Below are positions 44,045 to 52,905 of a stretch of 64,000 nt of DNA, piece after piece; the stretch's first letter is position 1, and the number at the start of each line of letters is the position of its first letter. Source of the DNA: Paenirhizobium cremeum (GTDB lineage Bacteria; Pseudomonadota; Alphaproteobacteria; Rhizobiales; Rhizobiaceae); contig NZ_JAGGCS010000010.1 in the NCBI RefSeq assembly GCF_022884085.1, forward strand, positions 1 to 64,000. Reading direction: 5' to 3'. The position numbers and the translations under genes were made by a program. Below the pieces are notes generated by a model. The model was not told the DNA's origin. It made no database searches and was given only the letters and a program-made list of their open reading frames with translations.

Positions 44045-44971
44045 TCAAAAGCCCTCGGGCAAAGGAATAAACTCTTGCTCGTCGCCGGGCACGATGTCGA
44101 AGCGTCCGCTTCTCCATTCCTCCTTCGCCTGTTCGATCCGCTCCTTGGAGGAGGAGACGAAGTTCCACCAGATATGGCGCTTCGAGCCGAGCGCGGCCCC
44201 GCCGAACAGCATCAGGTGACAGCCGGCGGCACCGGCGCGAAGCGTGATCGCATCGCCCGGACGGAAGACCAGCAACTGATCGGCGGCGAAGACGTCGCCG
44301 GCGATCTCGACCTCGCCGGAAAGCACATAGGCCGCCCGTTCCTCATGGCTCGCATCGAAGGGGAAGCTGCCGCCGGGAACGAGTGTCAGGTCGACGTAAA
44401 GCGTGTCGGAATAGGATTTGACCGGCGATGTCAGTCCGCCGAGGCTGCCGATCACCACCCGTCCGCTCGCACCAGCGGCGTCGAAGGTCGGCATGGCGCT
44501 CTTCTCGGTGTGGGCGAAGGCGGGATCGATCTCCTCCTGGTCGTCGGGGAGCGCAAGCCACGTCTGAAGTCCGGAAATCGACAGCGGATTGCCGCGCAGC
44601 TTTTCCGGCGTGCGTTCGGAGTGCACGATGCCGCGCCCGGCCGTCATCAGGTTGATGTCTCCGGGTTGGATCACCAGTTCCGTTCCAAGGCTGTCGCGAT
44701 GCTTGATCTCGCCATCGAAGAGATAGGTGACGGTGGAAAGCCCGATATGCGGATGCGGACGCACGTCCATCGCTTCGCCGGCCTTGAGAAGGGCGGGGCC
44801 CATCCGGTCGAAGAAAATGAACGGGCCGACCAGTCGGCGACGCGCCGAAGGCAGCGCCCGCTTCACCGAGAAGCCGCCGAGATCGCTGGTGCGCGGAATA
44901 ATCAGGTGCTCGATGGCGTCGCAGGCGAAGGCATCGCCGGGAACGGGGTCATTTCCGGGAAAGAACGACAT
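44045..44971 (-). CDS. Pirin family protein
   Basis: 308-residue bicupin. The N-terminal metal site is intact: HPHIGLSTVTYLFDGEIKHRDSLG (two His, a third His after about 40 residues and Glu in GIVHSE). The C-terminal cupin includes ERAAYVLSGEVEIAG. Bacterial pirins act as quercetin 2,3-dioxygenases or as metabolic regulators (for example of pyruvate dehydrogenase). It lies between xseB and dxs on the same strand, with gaps of 117-154 nt. Confidence 0.93.
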   Translation of the reverse strand: MSFFPGNDPVPGDAFACDAIEHLIIPRTSDLGGFSVKRALPSARRRLVGPFIFFDRMGPALLKAGEAMDVRPHPHIGLSTVTYLFDGEIKHRDSLGTELVIQPGDINLMTAGRGIVHSERTPEKLRGNPLSISGLQTWLALPDDQEEIDPAFAHTEKSAMPTFDAAGASGRVVIGSLGGLTSPVKSYSDTLYVDLTLVPGGSFPFDASHEERAAYVLSGEVEIAGDVFAADQLLVFRPGDAITLRAGAAGCHLMLFGGAALGSKRHIWWNFVSSSKERIEQAKEEWRSGRFDIVPGDEQEFIPLPEGF

Positions 44972-45125
44972 CGGTTTTGGCCTCCACGTTTGCTCTCCTC
45001 GGTAATCTAGGGGCGAATTCCGGCAAAAGACAGGGCGGGTTAAAAGAGGTATCCGACACGTCGCTCTTCAGCCATGCTGACGATCCGACTGGATATTCGG
45101 TCGGCCTGCGCCTTTGGCCTGGATA

Positions 45126-45380
45126 TTATTCCCGGTCGAGCGGTTCTGTGCCTTGCGCCTTGCCGGCGCGGTCGAGGCGGATTTTCTCGATCCGGTTTTC
45201 CGCAGCGTTCAGCAGTGCCTCGCAATGTTTCTTCAGGAGTTCGCCGCGCTCGTAGATCGCAATCGACTCGTCCAGCGCCACGTCGCCACGTTCGAGCCGC
45301 GCCACGATGCTTTCCAGTTCGGCAACCGCCTTCTCGAAGGAATAGCCGGAGATGTCGGCGGGAACGGCGCTTTCGGTCAT
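45126..45380 (-). CDS. xseB: Exodeoxyribonuclease VII small subunit
   Basis: 84-residue subunit that joins XseA to degrade single-stranded DNA. The motif [44 protein letters not shown] is diagnostic. The ATG at 45380 lies 2 nt after the HDAC stop codon, with GAAGGG upstream; a TTG two codons earlier would overlap that gene. xseA is not in the window. The order HDAC-xseB-dxs is common in alphaproteobacteria. Confidence 0.95.
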   Translation of the reverse strand: MTESAVPADISGYSFEKAVAELESIVARLERGDVALDESIAIYERGELLKKHCEALLNAAENRIEKIRLDRAGKAQGTEPLDRE

Positions 45381-45382
45381 AC

Positions 45383-46318
45383 TCAACCCTTCATCAGTCT
45401 CATGATATGCAGGCCCGCCGATTCGGCGAGCCCTTCGAGATCATAGCCGCCTTCGAGAACGCTGACGACCCGGTTATGGGCAAAACGGTCGGCGACTTCC
45501 ATCAGCCGCCCGGTCGCCCAGTCGAAATCCTCGCCCACGAGGTTGATCTGCGCCAAAGGATCGCGGTGATGGGCGTCGAAGCCGGCCGAAATCAGGATCA
45601 GGTCGGGCGAGAAATCGTGCAGCGCCGGCAGGACACGGCTCTTGAACGCCTCGCGGAAATGCTCCGAGCCGACATTGGGCGAAAGCGGCGCATTCACCAC
45701 ATTGTTGCTGATGCCTGTTTCGTCCCTCTTTCCCGTGCCGGGATAGAGCGGCATCTGGTGGGTGGAACAGAAGAGAACCGAGGGATCGTCCCAGAAGATG
45801 TCCTGCGTGCCGTTGCCGTGATGCACATCCCAGTCGACGATGGCGACCCGTTCCACGCCATGCGTCTGTTGCGCATGGCGGGCGGCGATCGCCACCGTGT
45901 TGAACAGACAGAAGCCCATGGCCTTCGCCTTCTCGGCATGGTGGCCCGGCGGGCGCGAGGCGACGAAAGCGTTGTCGTGATCGCCGCCCATCACATCGTC
46001 GACGGCGGCCATCGCCCCGCCGATGGCCGTCAGCGCCGCCTTCAGGCTCTGCGGCGAGGCATAGGTGTCGTTCTCGATGCGGTTGATGCGGTCCTCCTCT
46101 TCGGGGATCTGCCGCATGATCGAGAACAGATAGTCCTCCGGATGGGCAAGCGTCACCGCGTCCTCGTTGGCGACGGGCGCTTCCTTCCGGTCTAGCCCGG
46201 AAAAGGCGGGATGCTCGAGCGCGATGTTGAGCGAGCGCAGCCTGTCCGCCCGCTCGGGATGTCCGGGCGGTGTGTGGTGTTTGAGGAAAACGGCATGCTC
46301 GTAGAGGCGTGTGGTCAT
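45383..46318 (-). CDS. Histone deacetylase family (AcuC-like) deacetylase
   Basis: 311-residue zinc deacylase. The Zn site is [14 protein letters not shown] and [31 protein letters not shown] holds the catalytic His pair; [10 protein letters not shown] closes the fold. Targets in bacteria are acetyl-lysine or acetylated small molecules such as polyamines; this one is unassigned. AAGGACCTTTCGCG precedes the ATG. It is the first gene of the HDAC-xseB unit. Confidence 0.94.
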   Translation of the reverse strand: MTTRLYEHAVFLKHHTPPGHPERADRLRSLNIALEHPAFSGLDRKEAPVANEDAVTLAHPEDYLFSIMRQIPEEEDRINRIENDTYASPQSLKAALTAIGGAMAAVDDVMGGDHDNAFVASRPPGHHAEKAKAMGFCLFNTVAIAARHAQQTHGVERVAIVDWDVHHGNGTQDIFWDDPSVLFCSTHQMPLYPGTGKRDETGISNNVVNAPLSPNVGSEHFREAFKSRVLPALHDFSPDLILISAGFDAHHRDPLAQINLVGEDFDWATGRLMEVADRFAHNRVVSVLEGGYDLEGLAESAGLHIMRLMKG

Positions 46319-46451
46319 CGCGAAAGGTCCTTCGGCTTGCGCGGAAGATAGTGCAGCGCACCGTCATGATCCACCGCCAACGAGGTTTTCCCGGCATTAT
46401 GAAGCAAGCGCCATGAGGCGGGGACACCGGTTGCATGGTGCGGCAAGGCGG

Positions 46452-46871
46452 ATGAGCGGATATATTGATGCGGTATGTTCAACGGAGTTGCCTGCATTGA
46501 CCCGCCTTCCCGACCTTGGAGACATTCGATCGCTCGAAGAAGCTCTGCATCGCCCGGAGATAAGGCGTAGCAGGGAGGCAGTCGAAGCCCTGCTGGCAGA
46601 AGGCTTTATGGAGTTCGGAGCATCGGGAAGAGTCTATGAACGAGCGACGACCATCGACCTGCTGGCGGAGGAGAGCGATGACGATCAAGGCGATCTCAAG
46701 GCGACGAATTACGCTCTCAAGCCCATTTCGAACGATGCTGTCCTTCTGACCTATGAAACGGAGCGCTCATATCGGGATGGCTCCAGGCGACGTGTGCTGC
46801 GAAGTTCCATATGGAAGCACAACGGGCTCAAATGGCAGATGCTTCTTCATCAGGGTACGATCAGGGCCTGA
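46452..46871 (+). CDS. DUF4440/NTF2-like protein
   Basis: 139 residues. SLEEALHRPEIRRSREAVEALLAEGFMEFGASGRVYERATTIDLL followed by YETERSYRDGSRRRVLRSSIWKHNGLKWQMLLHQGT has the cone-like NTF2/DUF4440 pattern (helices then beta strands ending W-x-x-L-x-H-Q). The start at 46452 follows GGCAAGGCGG; a TTG at 46488 is an alternative. Members include small enzymes and binding proteins. No partner gene is evident; it is divergent from the HDAC gene. Confidence 0.8.
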   Translation: MSGYIDAVCSTELPALTRLPDLGDIRSLEEALHRPEIRRSREAVEALLAEGFMEFGASGRVYERATTIDLLAEESDDDQGDLKATNYALKPISNDAVLLTYETERSYRDGSRRRVLRSSIWKHNGLKWQMLLHQGTIRA

Positions 46872-47001
46872 ACCGCGCCCGGTTAGCGAGGCTCGGGTCT
46901 TCAGCGGAATCCTGTCGCGTCTGCTCCGTCAGTTGCTGCTTTCCCCGCGTCGCCTGAGAGTGCCTGTCGGGCGCTACCCTTGTTATGATGGGCCGAATAG
47001 T

Positions 47002-47028
47002 CTTAAATGGCTTAAATGGCTTAAATGG
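47002..47028 (+). repeat. Three tandem copies of a 9-bp unit
   Basis: CTTAAATGG repeated three times exactly (47002-47010, 47011-47019, 47020-47028), 26 nt before the thioesterase start codon. Copy-number change would move the promoter or ribosome-site spacing but not a reading frame. Confidence 0.8.
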
Positions 47029-47053
47029 GTTGGGAAACAGGGACTTGGATGCA

Positions 47054-47455
47054 ATGGACGATATCGAGCGGGTGGAGGTCTCCGGGTTTCGCGTACCCTT
47101 CCGCGACATCGACATGTATGGCCGAATGCACAATGCCGCCTATATCGTCCATGCGGAGGCTGCCCTTGCCCATTTCTGGCGCTACCGGCCGCCGCTGGAG
47201 GGCGAGCCGCATTTCGTCGCAAGCAAGATCGAGTGCCGTTTCCACGATCCGTTGCGGCTCGATGACGAGGTGCGCCTGACGGTCCATATCGACAAGATCG
47301 GCGGCAAGTCCGTTGGCTTCAATGTGACCATGGAAGCGGGAAACCGTCTGGCCGCCGAGATCGAAATGCTCTGGACCGCGACCGACCCCGATACGGGCGA
47401 ACCGGTGCCGTTGCCGGAAGATATCCGCGACTGGCTATACGGCTACCTGCCGTGA
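47054..47455 (+). CDS. Acyl-CoA thioesterase, hotdog fold (4HBT/YbgC-like)
   Basis: 133 residues. The catalytic region reads VPFRDIDMYGRMHNAAYIVHAEAALAHFW, with the Asp of RDID as probable catalytic residue and HNAAY the family signature; WTATDPDTGEPVPLPEDIRDWL ends the fold. It hydrolyses an acyl-CoA thioester; the chain length is unknown. The ATG at 47054 (MDDIERVEVSG) is preferred to an upstream ATG at 46985, because GGACTTGG lies 10 nt before it and the upstream part only translates the 9-bp repeat. Confidence 0.9.
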   Translation: MDDIERVEVSGFRVPFRDIDMYGRMHNAAYIVHAEAALAHFWRYRPPLEGEPHFVASKIECRFHDPLRLDDEVRLTVHIDKIGGKSVGFNVTMEAGNRLAAEIEMLWTATDPDTGEPVPLPEDIRDWLYGYLP

Positions 47456-47547
47456 AGCGCGGGGCGGCTTGAGCTGAAATCTTGTCGGGCTCTTCGAAGG
47501 GCTGCAGGAGGCCAGGCCTCAGGTGAGCATGATGCAATTGCCGCGCC

Positions 47548-47688
47548 CGTCATGCCTGTGCTTGTCACAGGCATCCAGCCGGCGAGTATCTACGAGCTGA
47601 AAAGACTCCCGGATTTATGGAGAGGCTGGAGTCTCCCGCGCGATGGACATCGCGCCGCTGGATTCAGGCTCAAGGCCGGAATGACGGA
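47548..47688. repeat. Dispersed palindromic repeat, CTTGT-loop family, copy 1
   Basis: Starts CCGTCATGCC and ends GGAATGACGG, near-perfect terminal inverted repeats. Near the left end the hairpin ATGCCTGTG (47552-47560), loop CTTGT, CACAGGCAT (47566-47574) stands out. A second copy with a different stem but the same loop and flank lies at 50082. The remainder of 47456-47786 holds no gene. Confidence 0.7.
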
Positions 47689-47786
47689 GAAGATAGCTTG
47701 CGCCATGCTCAAACCGGGCTTGAGTGCAGTCCGAGACAGCCACCGCCAGCGAGCGACCGCTCTCCACCGCATCCCGTCGACCCCAG

Positions 47787-49370
47787 TCAGCGACGCAGGC
47801 TGCCGAGGATGCCGCGCACGAGCGCACGGCCGACCGAGGTAGCGACCGAGCGGGCGGCACTCTTCATGGCGGCTTCGATCACCGTCTCGCGCTGATAGCC
47901 GGAAGACCGGCGGGTGGTGCCGTTCCTCGAGGTCGAGCGCGGCGCCTCGTCCTCGCCGTCATTGCCGAAGCCGGGCAGCGTCCAACGGCCGGCGGCGCTG
48001 TCGTCGCCGGCTCCCTGGCTCGCCTGTTCCTCCGCCGCGCGCTTGGCGGCTTCTGCCTCTGCGGCCTTGCGGGTGCGCTCCGTCAGGATCTCATAGGCGG
48101 ATTCCCGGTCGAGATCCTTGTCGTAGAGGCCGGCGACCGGGCTGACATTGATGACGGCCTGCCGCTCGCTGTCTGAAAGCGGCCCGACCCGGCCCGACGG
48201 CGGGCGCACCAGCGTGCGTTCGACCATGGACGGGATGCCCTTGTCCTGCAGCGTCGAGACCAGCGCCTCGCCGGTGCCGAGCGTGGTGATTGCGGTCGCG
48301 CAATCGAAGGCCGGGTTGGGGCGGAAGGTATCGGCGGCGGTCTTCACCGCCTTCTGCTCGCGCGGGGTATAGGCGCGCAGCGCATGCTGCACGCGGTTAC
48401 CAAGCTGGGCGAGAATGGTTTCCGGCACGTCGAGCGGGTTCTGCGTGACGAAATAGACGCCGACGCCCTTGGAGCGGATCAGGCGCACGACCTGTTCGAC
48501 CCGCTCGATCAGCACCTTCGGCGCATCGTTGAACAGGAGATGGGCCTCGTCGAAGAAGAAGACGAGCTTCGGCTTGTCCGGATCGCCCACTTCCGGCAAT
48601 TCCTCGAACAGTTCCGAAAGCAGCCACAAAAGGAAGGTGGCGTAGAGGCGGGGGTTCATCATCAGCTTGTCGGCGGCCAGCACCGAGATTGCGCCGCGCC
48701 CGTCATTGGTCGTGCGCATGATGTCGGAGATCTTCAGCGCCGGCTCGCCGAAGAAGTGTTCGGCGCCCTGTTGTTCCAGCACCAGCAACCCGCGTTGCAG
48801 AGAGCCGACGGAGGACTTGGAGATCAGGCCGAACTGGGTGGAAAGTTCGGTCGCATGCTCTCCCATATAGTTGAGCAGCGCCTGCAGGTCCTTGAGGTCC
48901 ATCAGCGGCAGACCGCCCTGGTCGGCGATCTTGAAGGCGATGTTGAGCACGCCTTCCTGCGCTTCAGATGCATCCATCAGGCGCGACAGCAAAAGCGGCC
49001 CCATCTCGGCGATGGTGGAGCGCACGCGATGGCCCTTCTCGCCATAGAGATCCCAGAAGATGACCGGGAATTCCTGGAAGGCGAAATCGTTGAAGCCGAT
49101 CAGTTCGGCACGCTTCGTCACCCAGTCCTTGGCCTCGCCCATTGCCGCGATGCCGGAAAGATCGCCCTTGATATCGGCGCAGAACACCGGCACGCCGGCA
49201 TTGGAAAAGCTCTCCGCCAGCACCTGTAGCGTCACCGTCTTGCCGGTGCCGGTGGCGCCGGTGACGATGCCGTGGCGGTTGCCGAATTTCAGCTCCAGAT
49301 ATTCAGGCTTGTTGAGGCTGTCGTCCGGATTGCGGCTTGTGCCGATATAGAGCTTTCCGTTTTCGAGCAT
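47787..49370 (-). CDS. HerA-like helicase/ATPase (DUF853)
   Basis: 527-residue FtsK/HerA-type ATPase. Walker A is GATGTGKTVTLQ (about residues 37-48), Walker B PKLVFFFDEAHLLF, and QNPLDVPETILAQLGNRVQHALRAYTPREQKAVKTAA is the conserved DUF853 stretch with an arginine-finger region. A charged Ala/Glu linker and a C-terminal Ser/Arg-rich tail follow. The ATG at 49370 (MLENGKLYIGTS) has GGGGAAGAACGGGC upstream. No nurA-like nuclease gene is adjacent, so this is not the archaeal repair pair; its role is unknown. Confidence 0.93.
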   Translation of the reverse strand: MLENGKLYIGTSRNPDDSLNKPEYLELKFGNRHGIVTGATGTGKTVTLQVLAESFSNAGVPVFCADIKGDLSGIAAMGEAKDWVTKRAELIGFNDFAFQEFPVIFWDLYGEKGHRVRSTIAEMGPLLLSRLMDASEAQEGVLNIAFKIADQGGLPLMDLKDLQALLNYMGEHATELSTQFGLISKSSVGSLQRGLLVLEQQGAEHFFGEPALKISDIMRTTNDGRGAISVLAADKLMMNPRLYATFLLWLLSELFEELPEVGDPDKPKLVFFFDEAHLLFNDAPKVLIERVEQVVRLIRSKGVGVYFVTQNPLDVPETILAQLGNRVQHALRAYTPREQKAVKTAADTFRPNPAFDCATAITTLGTGEALVSTLQDKGIPSMVERTLVRPPSGRVGPLSDSERQAVINVSPVAGLYDKDLDRESAYEILTERTRKAAEAEAAKRAAEEQASQGAGDDSAAGRWTLPGFGNDGEDEAPRSTSRNGTTRRSSGYQRETVIEAAMKSAARSVATSVGRALVRGILGSLRR

Positions 49371-49543
49371 GCCCGTTCTTCCCCGTTTCCGTGCGCCTGT
49401 CGGAGCAACGCCGGCATGCGACAACTTTCATCGATTCATCACCTTGCTCTTATAAGGATAGTGTGAAACATCGACAACAGCGCGTGGAACACAACCGGGC
49501 GAGGGAAAACTGCGACAGGTCGCTGTCCAGCGCTTGAGTTCGA

Positions 49544-49568
49544 GGAACAGTTCAATTACGTTGACGTT
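49544..49568 (+). promoter_or_regulatory. EcfG (general stress) promoter
   Basis: GGAAC (49544-49548), 16-nt spacer, CGTT (49565-49568). The start codon of the downstream gene is at 49596, giving a short leader of about 20 nt. Confidence 0.78.
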
Positions 49569-49576
49569 AACGTCAA
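49561..49576. promoter_or_regulatory. Perfect 16-bp palindrome over the -10 element
   Basis: TTGACGTTAACGTCAA is fully symmetrical and covers the CGTT -10 box and expected transcription start of the stress promoter. This is the position for a repressor operator; the regulator is unknown. Confidence 0.6.
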
Positions 49577-49595
49577 ATTTTGCAGGAGGCAGACC

Positions 49596-49985
49596 ATGAA
49601 CGAACTCGTTACCCGCATCGCCGAAAAGATCGGCATTGAACCCGAGACGGCCGAAAAGGCTGTCGGCATGATGCTGGGCTTCCTGCAGCGGGAAGCCGCT
49701 GATGGCCCCGTCGCCAAGATGATCGAAGCCATTCCCGGTGCCATGGACCTCGTCGCCAAGTATAACGGCGAAGGCGAGGGCAAGGGCCTGCTCGGCGGCC
49801 TGATGAGCGCCATCGGCGGCGGCGGCATTATGGGGCTTGGCCAGCAGCTCATGGCCCAGGGACTCGGCATGGGCGAGATCACCTCGCTTGCCAAGGAAAC
49901 CATCGTGGTCGCCCGCGAATATGCTGGCGACGAAGTGGTCGACGAAGTCGTCGCTTCCGTTCCGGGTCTCAGCCAGTTCGTCTGA
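49596..49985 (+). CDS. Small protein of unknown function, DUF2780/DUF2267-like, stress promoter
   Basis: 129 residues. N-terminal helices (MNELVTRIAEKIGIEPETAEKAVGMMLGFLQREAADGPVAKMIEAIPGA) are followed by a Gly-rich segment (GLLGGLMSAIGGGGIMGLGQQL) and a final helix (IVVAREYAGDEVVDEVVASVPGLSQFV). The arrangement resembles DUF2780/DUF2267 proteins, but I am not certain of the family. TGCAGGAGGCAGACC precedes the ATG. The stress-type promoter and the adjoining palindrome suggest tight regulation. Confidence 0.8.
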   Translation: MNELVTRIAEKIGIEPETAEKAVGMMLGFLQREAADGPVAKMIEAIPGAMDLVAKYNGEGEGKGLLGGLMSAIGGGGIMGLGQQLMAQGLGMGEITSLAKETIVVAREYAGDEVVDEVVASVPGLSQFV

Positions 49986-50012
49986 GCCGAACGGCCTTCA
50001 TCGAATGAAAAA

Positions 50013-50046
50013 AGCCGCCGGGTGAAAGCCCGGCGGCTCTTTTTTT
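50013..50046. terminator. Strong terminator
   Basis: AGCCGCCGGG (50013-50022) pairs with CCCGGCGGCT (50029-50038), followed by CTTTTTTT. A run of A before it makes it usable from the other strand too. Confidence 0.92.
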
Positions 50047-50081
50047 ACAGAGCCTGGTGTCGAGCAGCGAGGTCTCCATCT

Positions 50082-50195
50082 CCGTCATGCCGGACTTGTT
50101 CCGGCATTGAGTGGCGCGATGTCCGTCGCGCAAAAGACTCTTTTGCGATCAAGGACTTGATCGCGCCGGATTCCGGCTCGAGGCGGGAACGACGA
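50082..50195. repeat. Dispersed palindromic repeat, CTTGT-loop family, copy 2
   Basis: CCGTCATGCC start, hairpin ATGCCGGA (50087-50094), loop CTTGT, TCCGGCAT (50100-50107). Further inside are two more palindromes, CGCAAAAGACTCTTTTGCG and GATCAAGGACTTGATC, and a right end CGGATTCCGGC ... GGGAACGACG. No gene lies in 50047-50301. Confidence 0.7.
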
Positions 50196-50301
50196 TAGTG
50201 GAGGCAGCAGAGTCAGAGCACGAGATGTACAGCAAGGGCTGTCGGCAGTCGGAAGCTTCCGGTCGAAAGGCCGGCGACGTTGCCCGTCGCCGGTTTTTGC
50301 G

Positions 50302-52818
50302 TCAGCCCTGTTCCACCTGCGGCTCGCCGGCCGCAGCCTGGGTCTTCTGCCTGCGGGTGCGCCAGTCGCCCAGGAAGAGCAGGATGGGCGCCGCGATGAA
50401 GACCGAGGACGAGGCGGCGATGAAGATGCCGAAGATCATCGGAACGGCGAAGCTTTCGACCGCGCTGCCGCCCCAGATCGCCATGGGCAGCATGGCGAGG
50501 AAGGCGGTGGCCGAGGTGTAGAGGCTTCGGGCCAGCGTTTCGTTGATCGACAGGTTTATCAGGTCGCGGAAGGGCATGGACTTGTAGAGGCGCATGTTCT
50601 CGCGCATGCGGTCGTAGACCACGACCTTGTCGTTGACCGAATAGCCGACCAGCGTCAGCAGTGCCGCGATTGCGGTCAGGTTGAAGTCCAGCCCCGTCAG
50701 CGCGAAGAAGCCGATCGTCTTCGTCACGTCGAGGACGAGCGTCGCGATGGCGCCGACGGCAAACGGCCAGTCGAAGCGGACCCAGATGTAGGCGAGCATC
50801 GCAAGACTGGCGAGCACGACCGAGAGGATACCGGCGGTTGCCAGTTCGCCGCTGACCTTCGGGCCGACGACTTCCGTGCGCTCGATCTTGGCGCCGGGAT
50901 TGATCTCGGCGATCTTGGCGCGAACCTTCTCGACGGCTTCGGTCTGGGCCGTTTCCGGGCCGTGCTGTCGTTCGAGACGCAGCAGCATGTGGTTGCGGTC
51001 GCCGAATTCCTGAAGCGCGACTTCCCCGAGGCCGAGGCTCTCGATACCGGAACGATAGATGCCGAGATCGGCCGGCTCCTGCGTCGATACTTCGATCTGG
51101 ATGCCGCCCTTGAAGTCGACGCCGTAGTTTAGGCCCGGCGAGATGAAGAGCGCGATGGAGGTGATCGACAGCACGGCGGAAATGCCGATGCCGACGAGGC
51201 GGGCCTTCATGAAGTCGATCCGCGTGCCGTCCTTGATGAGCTTGACCGGCAGCAGCGGACGAATGTTGATCGTCTTCATCTTGTAACGGTTGGCAATCGC
51301 CACCATGGCGACACGGACGACGGAGACCGCCGTGAACATCGAGATCGCGATGCCGAGGCCCATGGTCACGGCGAAGCCGCGAACCGGGCCGGAGCCGAAC
51401 CAGAACAGGAGAACGGTTGCGATGAGCGCGGTGACGTTGCTGTCGATGATGGTCGAATAGGCCTTGTCGAAGCCGAGGTCGATGGCGGCAAAGGCGCCTC
51501 TGCCCTTGCGGCATTCTTCCCGGATGCGCTCGTTGATGAGAACGTTGGCGTCCACGGCTAGACCGATGCCGAGCACGATGCCGGCGATGCCGGGAAGCGT
51601 CAGCGTCGCGCCGAAGAACGTCAGGCCGGCGAATGTCAGGATGACGTTGAGGGTCAGTGCGATGACTGCCAGCAGACCCCAACTGCCGTAAAGCGCGATG
51701 ATGAAGCCGACGACCAGCGCAAAGCCCACGAGGCCGGACATGATACCCATCTCGATGGCGTCGCTGCCGAGGTCGGCGCCGACGGTGCGCTCCTCGATGA
51801 CGGTCAGCTTGGCCGGCAGCGCGCCGGCGCGCAGGAGGGCGGCGAGCGTCGTTGCGTCGGAAACCGTGAAGGCGCCGGAGATCTGCCCCGAACCGCCGGT
51901 GATCGGCTCGCGGATGACGGGGGCGGAGAGCACCTTGTCGTCGAGCACGATGGCGAATGGCTTGCCGACGTTTTCGCGGGTGATCTGGGCGAACCGGGTG
52001 GCGCCCGCCTGGTCGAAGCGGAAGCTGACGACCGGCTGGTTGTTCTGCTGGTCGAAGGCGACGCGCGCATCCGTCAGGCGGTCGCCCGAGAGCAGGACGC
52101 GCTCCTGGACGGGATAGGTCTGGCCGTGTTCGTCCTCGAGCATGCGCACCCCGCGCTCACCCTGGTTGCCCAAGAGGTGGAAGCTCATCTTGGCGGTCGA
52201 GCCGAGCAGCGCGCGCAGATTGGTCGGGTCCTGCTCGCCCGGAAGCTGGACGAGAACCCGGTCGCCGCCGACGCGCTGGATGGTCGGTTCCGCGACGCCG
52301 ACCTGATCGACACGCTGGCGGATGATTTCAAGGCTCTGGTCGACGGCGCTCGACATGCGGTGGGCGATGCCGTTGTCCGATGGCTTGACGGTAATGCCGT
52401 TGTCGACGGAATCGGCGATGTCGAGGTCGAGGCCGGTGCGCACGCCGACCGTCACCTGGTTGCCGAGCTTTGCCAGCTCCTGCTTGGCCACGTCGCGCTT
52501 CGATGGATCGGCAAGCGTGACGAGAATGGCATTGCCCTGGCGCTGGATGGAGCGTGTATCGATCTTGGCATCGCGCAGATTGACCCTGGCCTCCTGCGTC
52601 AGGTTCTGCAGCCACTCGTTTTCAAGCGACGGACGGTCGACTTCCAGAACCAGGTGCGACCCGCCGCGAAGATCGAGCCCGAGCGAAACCTTCTCGTGCG
52701 GCAGCCAGCTTGGCCAGCCGGCAAGCGTCTTCTCGGAGAGAATATTGGGAAGCGCGACAAGCACTCCGATGAGGATGATGAGCGCGTAGCTCACCACCTT
52801 CCATGGTGAATTTCTCAA
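50302..52818 (-). CDS. secDF: Protein translocase subunit SecDF (fused SecD-SecF)
   Basis: 838-residue inner membrane protein that uses the proton gradient to pull secreted proteins through SecYEG. The SecD part (about 1-510) has the periplasmic P1 domain (LGLDLRGGSHLVLEVD, RVLVQLPGEQDPTNL) and six membrane segments with IVLGIGLAVDANVLINERIREE, holding the proton-relay Asp. The SecF part (about 535-838) begins near IDFMKARLVGIGISAVLSI and has VGYSVNDKVVVYDRMREN. Fusion into one chain is common in Rhizobiales. The start codon is TTG at 52818 (MRNSPWKVVSYALIIL). Confidence 0.96.
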   Translation of the reverse strand: MRNSPWKVVSYALIILIGVLVALPNILSEKTLAGWPSWLPHEKVSLGLDLRGGSHLVLEVDRPSLENEWLQNLTQEARVNLRDAKIDTRSIQRQGNAILVTLADPSKRDVAKQELAKLGNQVTVGVRTGLDLDIADSVDNGITVKPSDNGIAHRMSSAVDQSLEIIRQRVDQVGVAEPTIQRVGGDRVLVQLPGEQDPTNLRALLGSTAKMSFHLLGNQGERGVRMLEDEHGQTYPVQERVLLSGDRLTDARVAFDQQNNQPVVSFRFDQAGATRFAQITRENVGKPFAIVLDDKVLSAPVIREPITGGSGQISGAFTVSDATTLAALLRAGALPAKLTVIEERTVGADLGSDAIEMGIMSGLVGFALVVGFIIALYGSWGLLAVIALTLNVILTFAGLTFFGATLTLPGIAGIVLGIGLAVDANVLINERIREECRKGRGAFAAIDLGFDKAYSTIIDSNVTALIATVLLFWFGSGPVRGFAVTMGLGIAISMFTAVSVVRVAMVAIANRYKMKTINIRPLLPVKLIKDGTRIDFMKARLVGIGISAVLSITSIALFISPGLNYGVDFKGGIQIEVSTQEPADLGIYRSGIESLGLGEVALQEFGDRNHMLLRLERQHGPETAQTEAVEKVRAKIAEINPGAKIERTEVVGPKVSGELATAGILSVVLASLAMLAYIWVRFDWPFAVGAIATLVLDVTKTIGFFALTGLDFNLTAIAALLTLVGYSVNDKVVVYDRMRENMRLYKSMPFRDLINLSINETLARSLYTSATAFLAMLPMAIWGGSAVESFAVPMIFGIFIAASSSVFIAAPILLFLGDWRTRRQKTQAAAGEPQVEQG

Positions 52819-52905
52819 TTTTATGCATCCATTTGTGCGACCCGTCGGACAGACATGGCTGTCCGGCCGCGTTGACGATGTGCCGATATGATGTCGGGTG
52901 AGGGA

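Noticed and set aside
46985..47053. Upstream start for the thioesterase encoding an LNGLNGLNG repeat
   Set aside because: No ribosome binding site and the extension only reflects the 9-bp tandem repeat.
47552..47842. Plus-strand frame across the dispersed repeat
   Set aside because: It translates repeat DNA and the 3' end of the HerA-like gene; no ribosome binding site.
47787..49370. HerA-like gene considered as part of a phage-defence system
   Set aside because: No nuclease, SIR2 or other defence partner is adjacent, and DUF853 proteins are common housekeeping-type genes in alphaproteobacteria.
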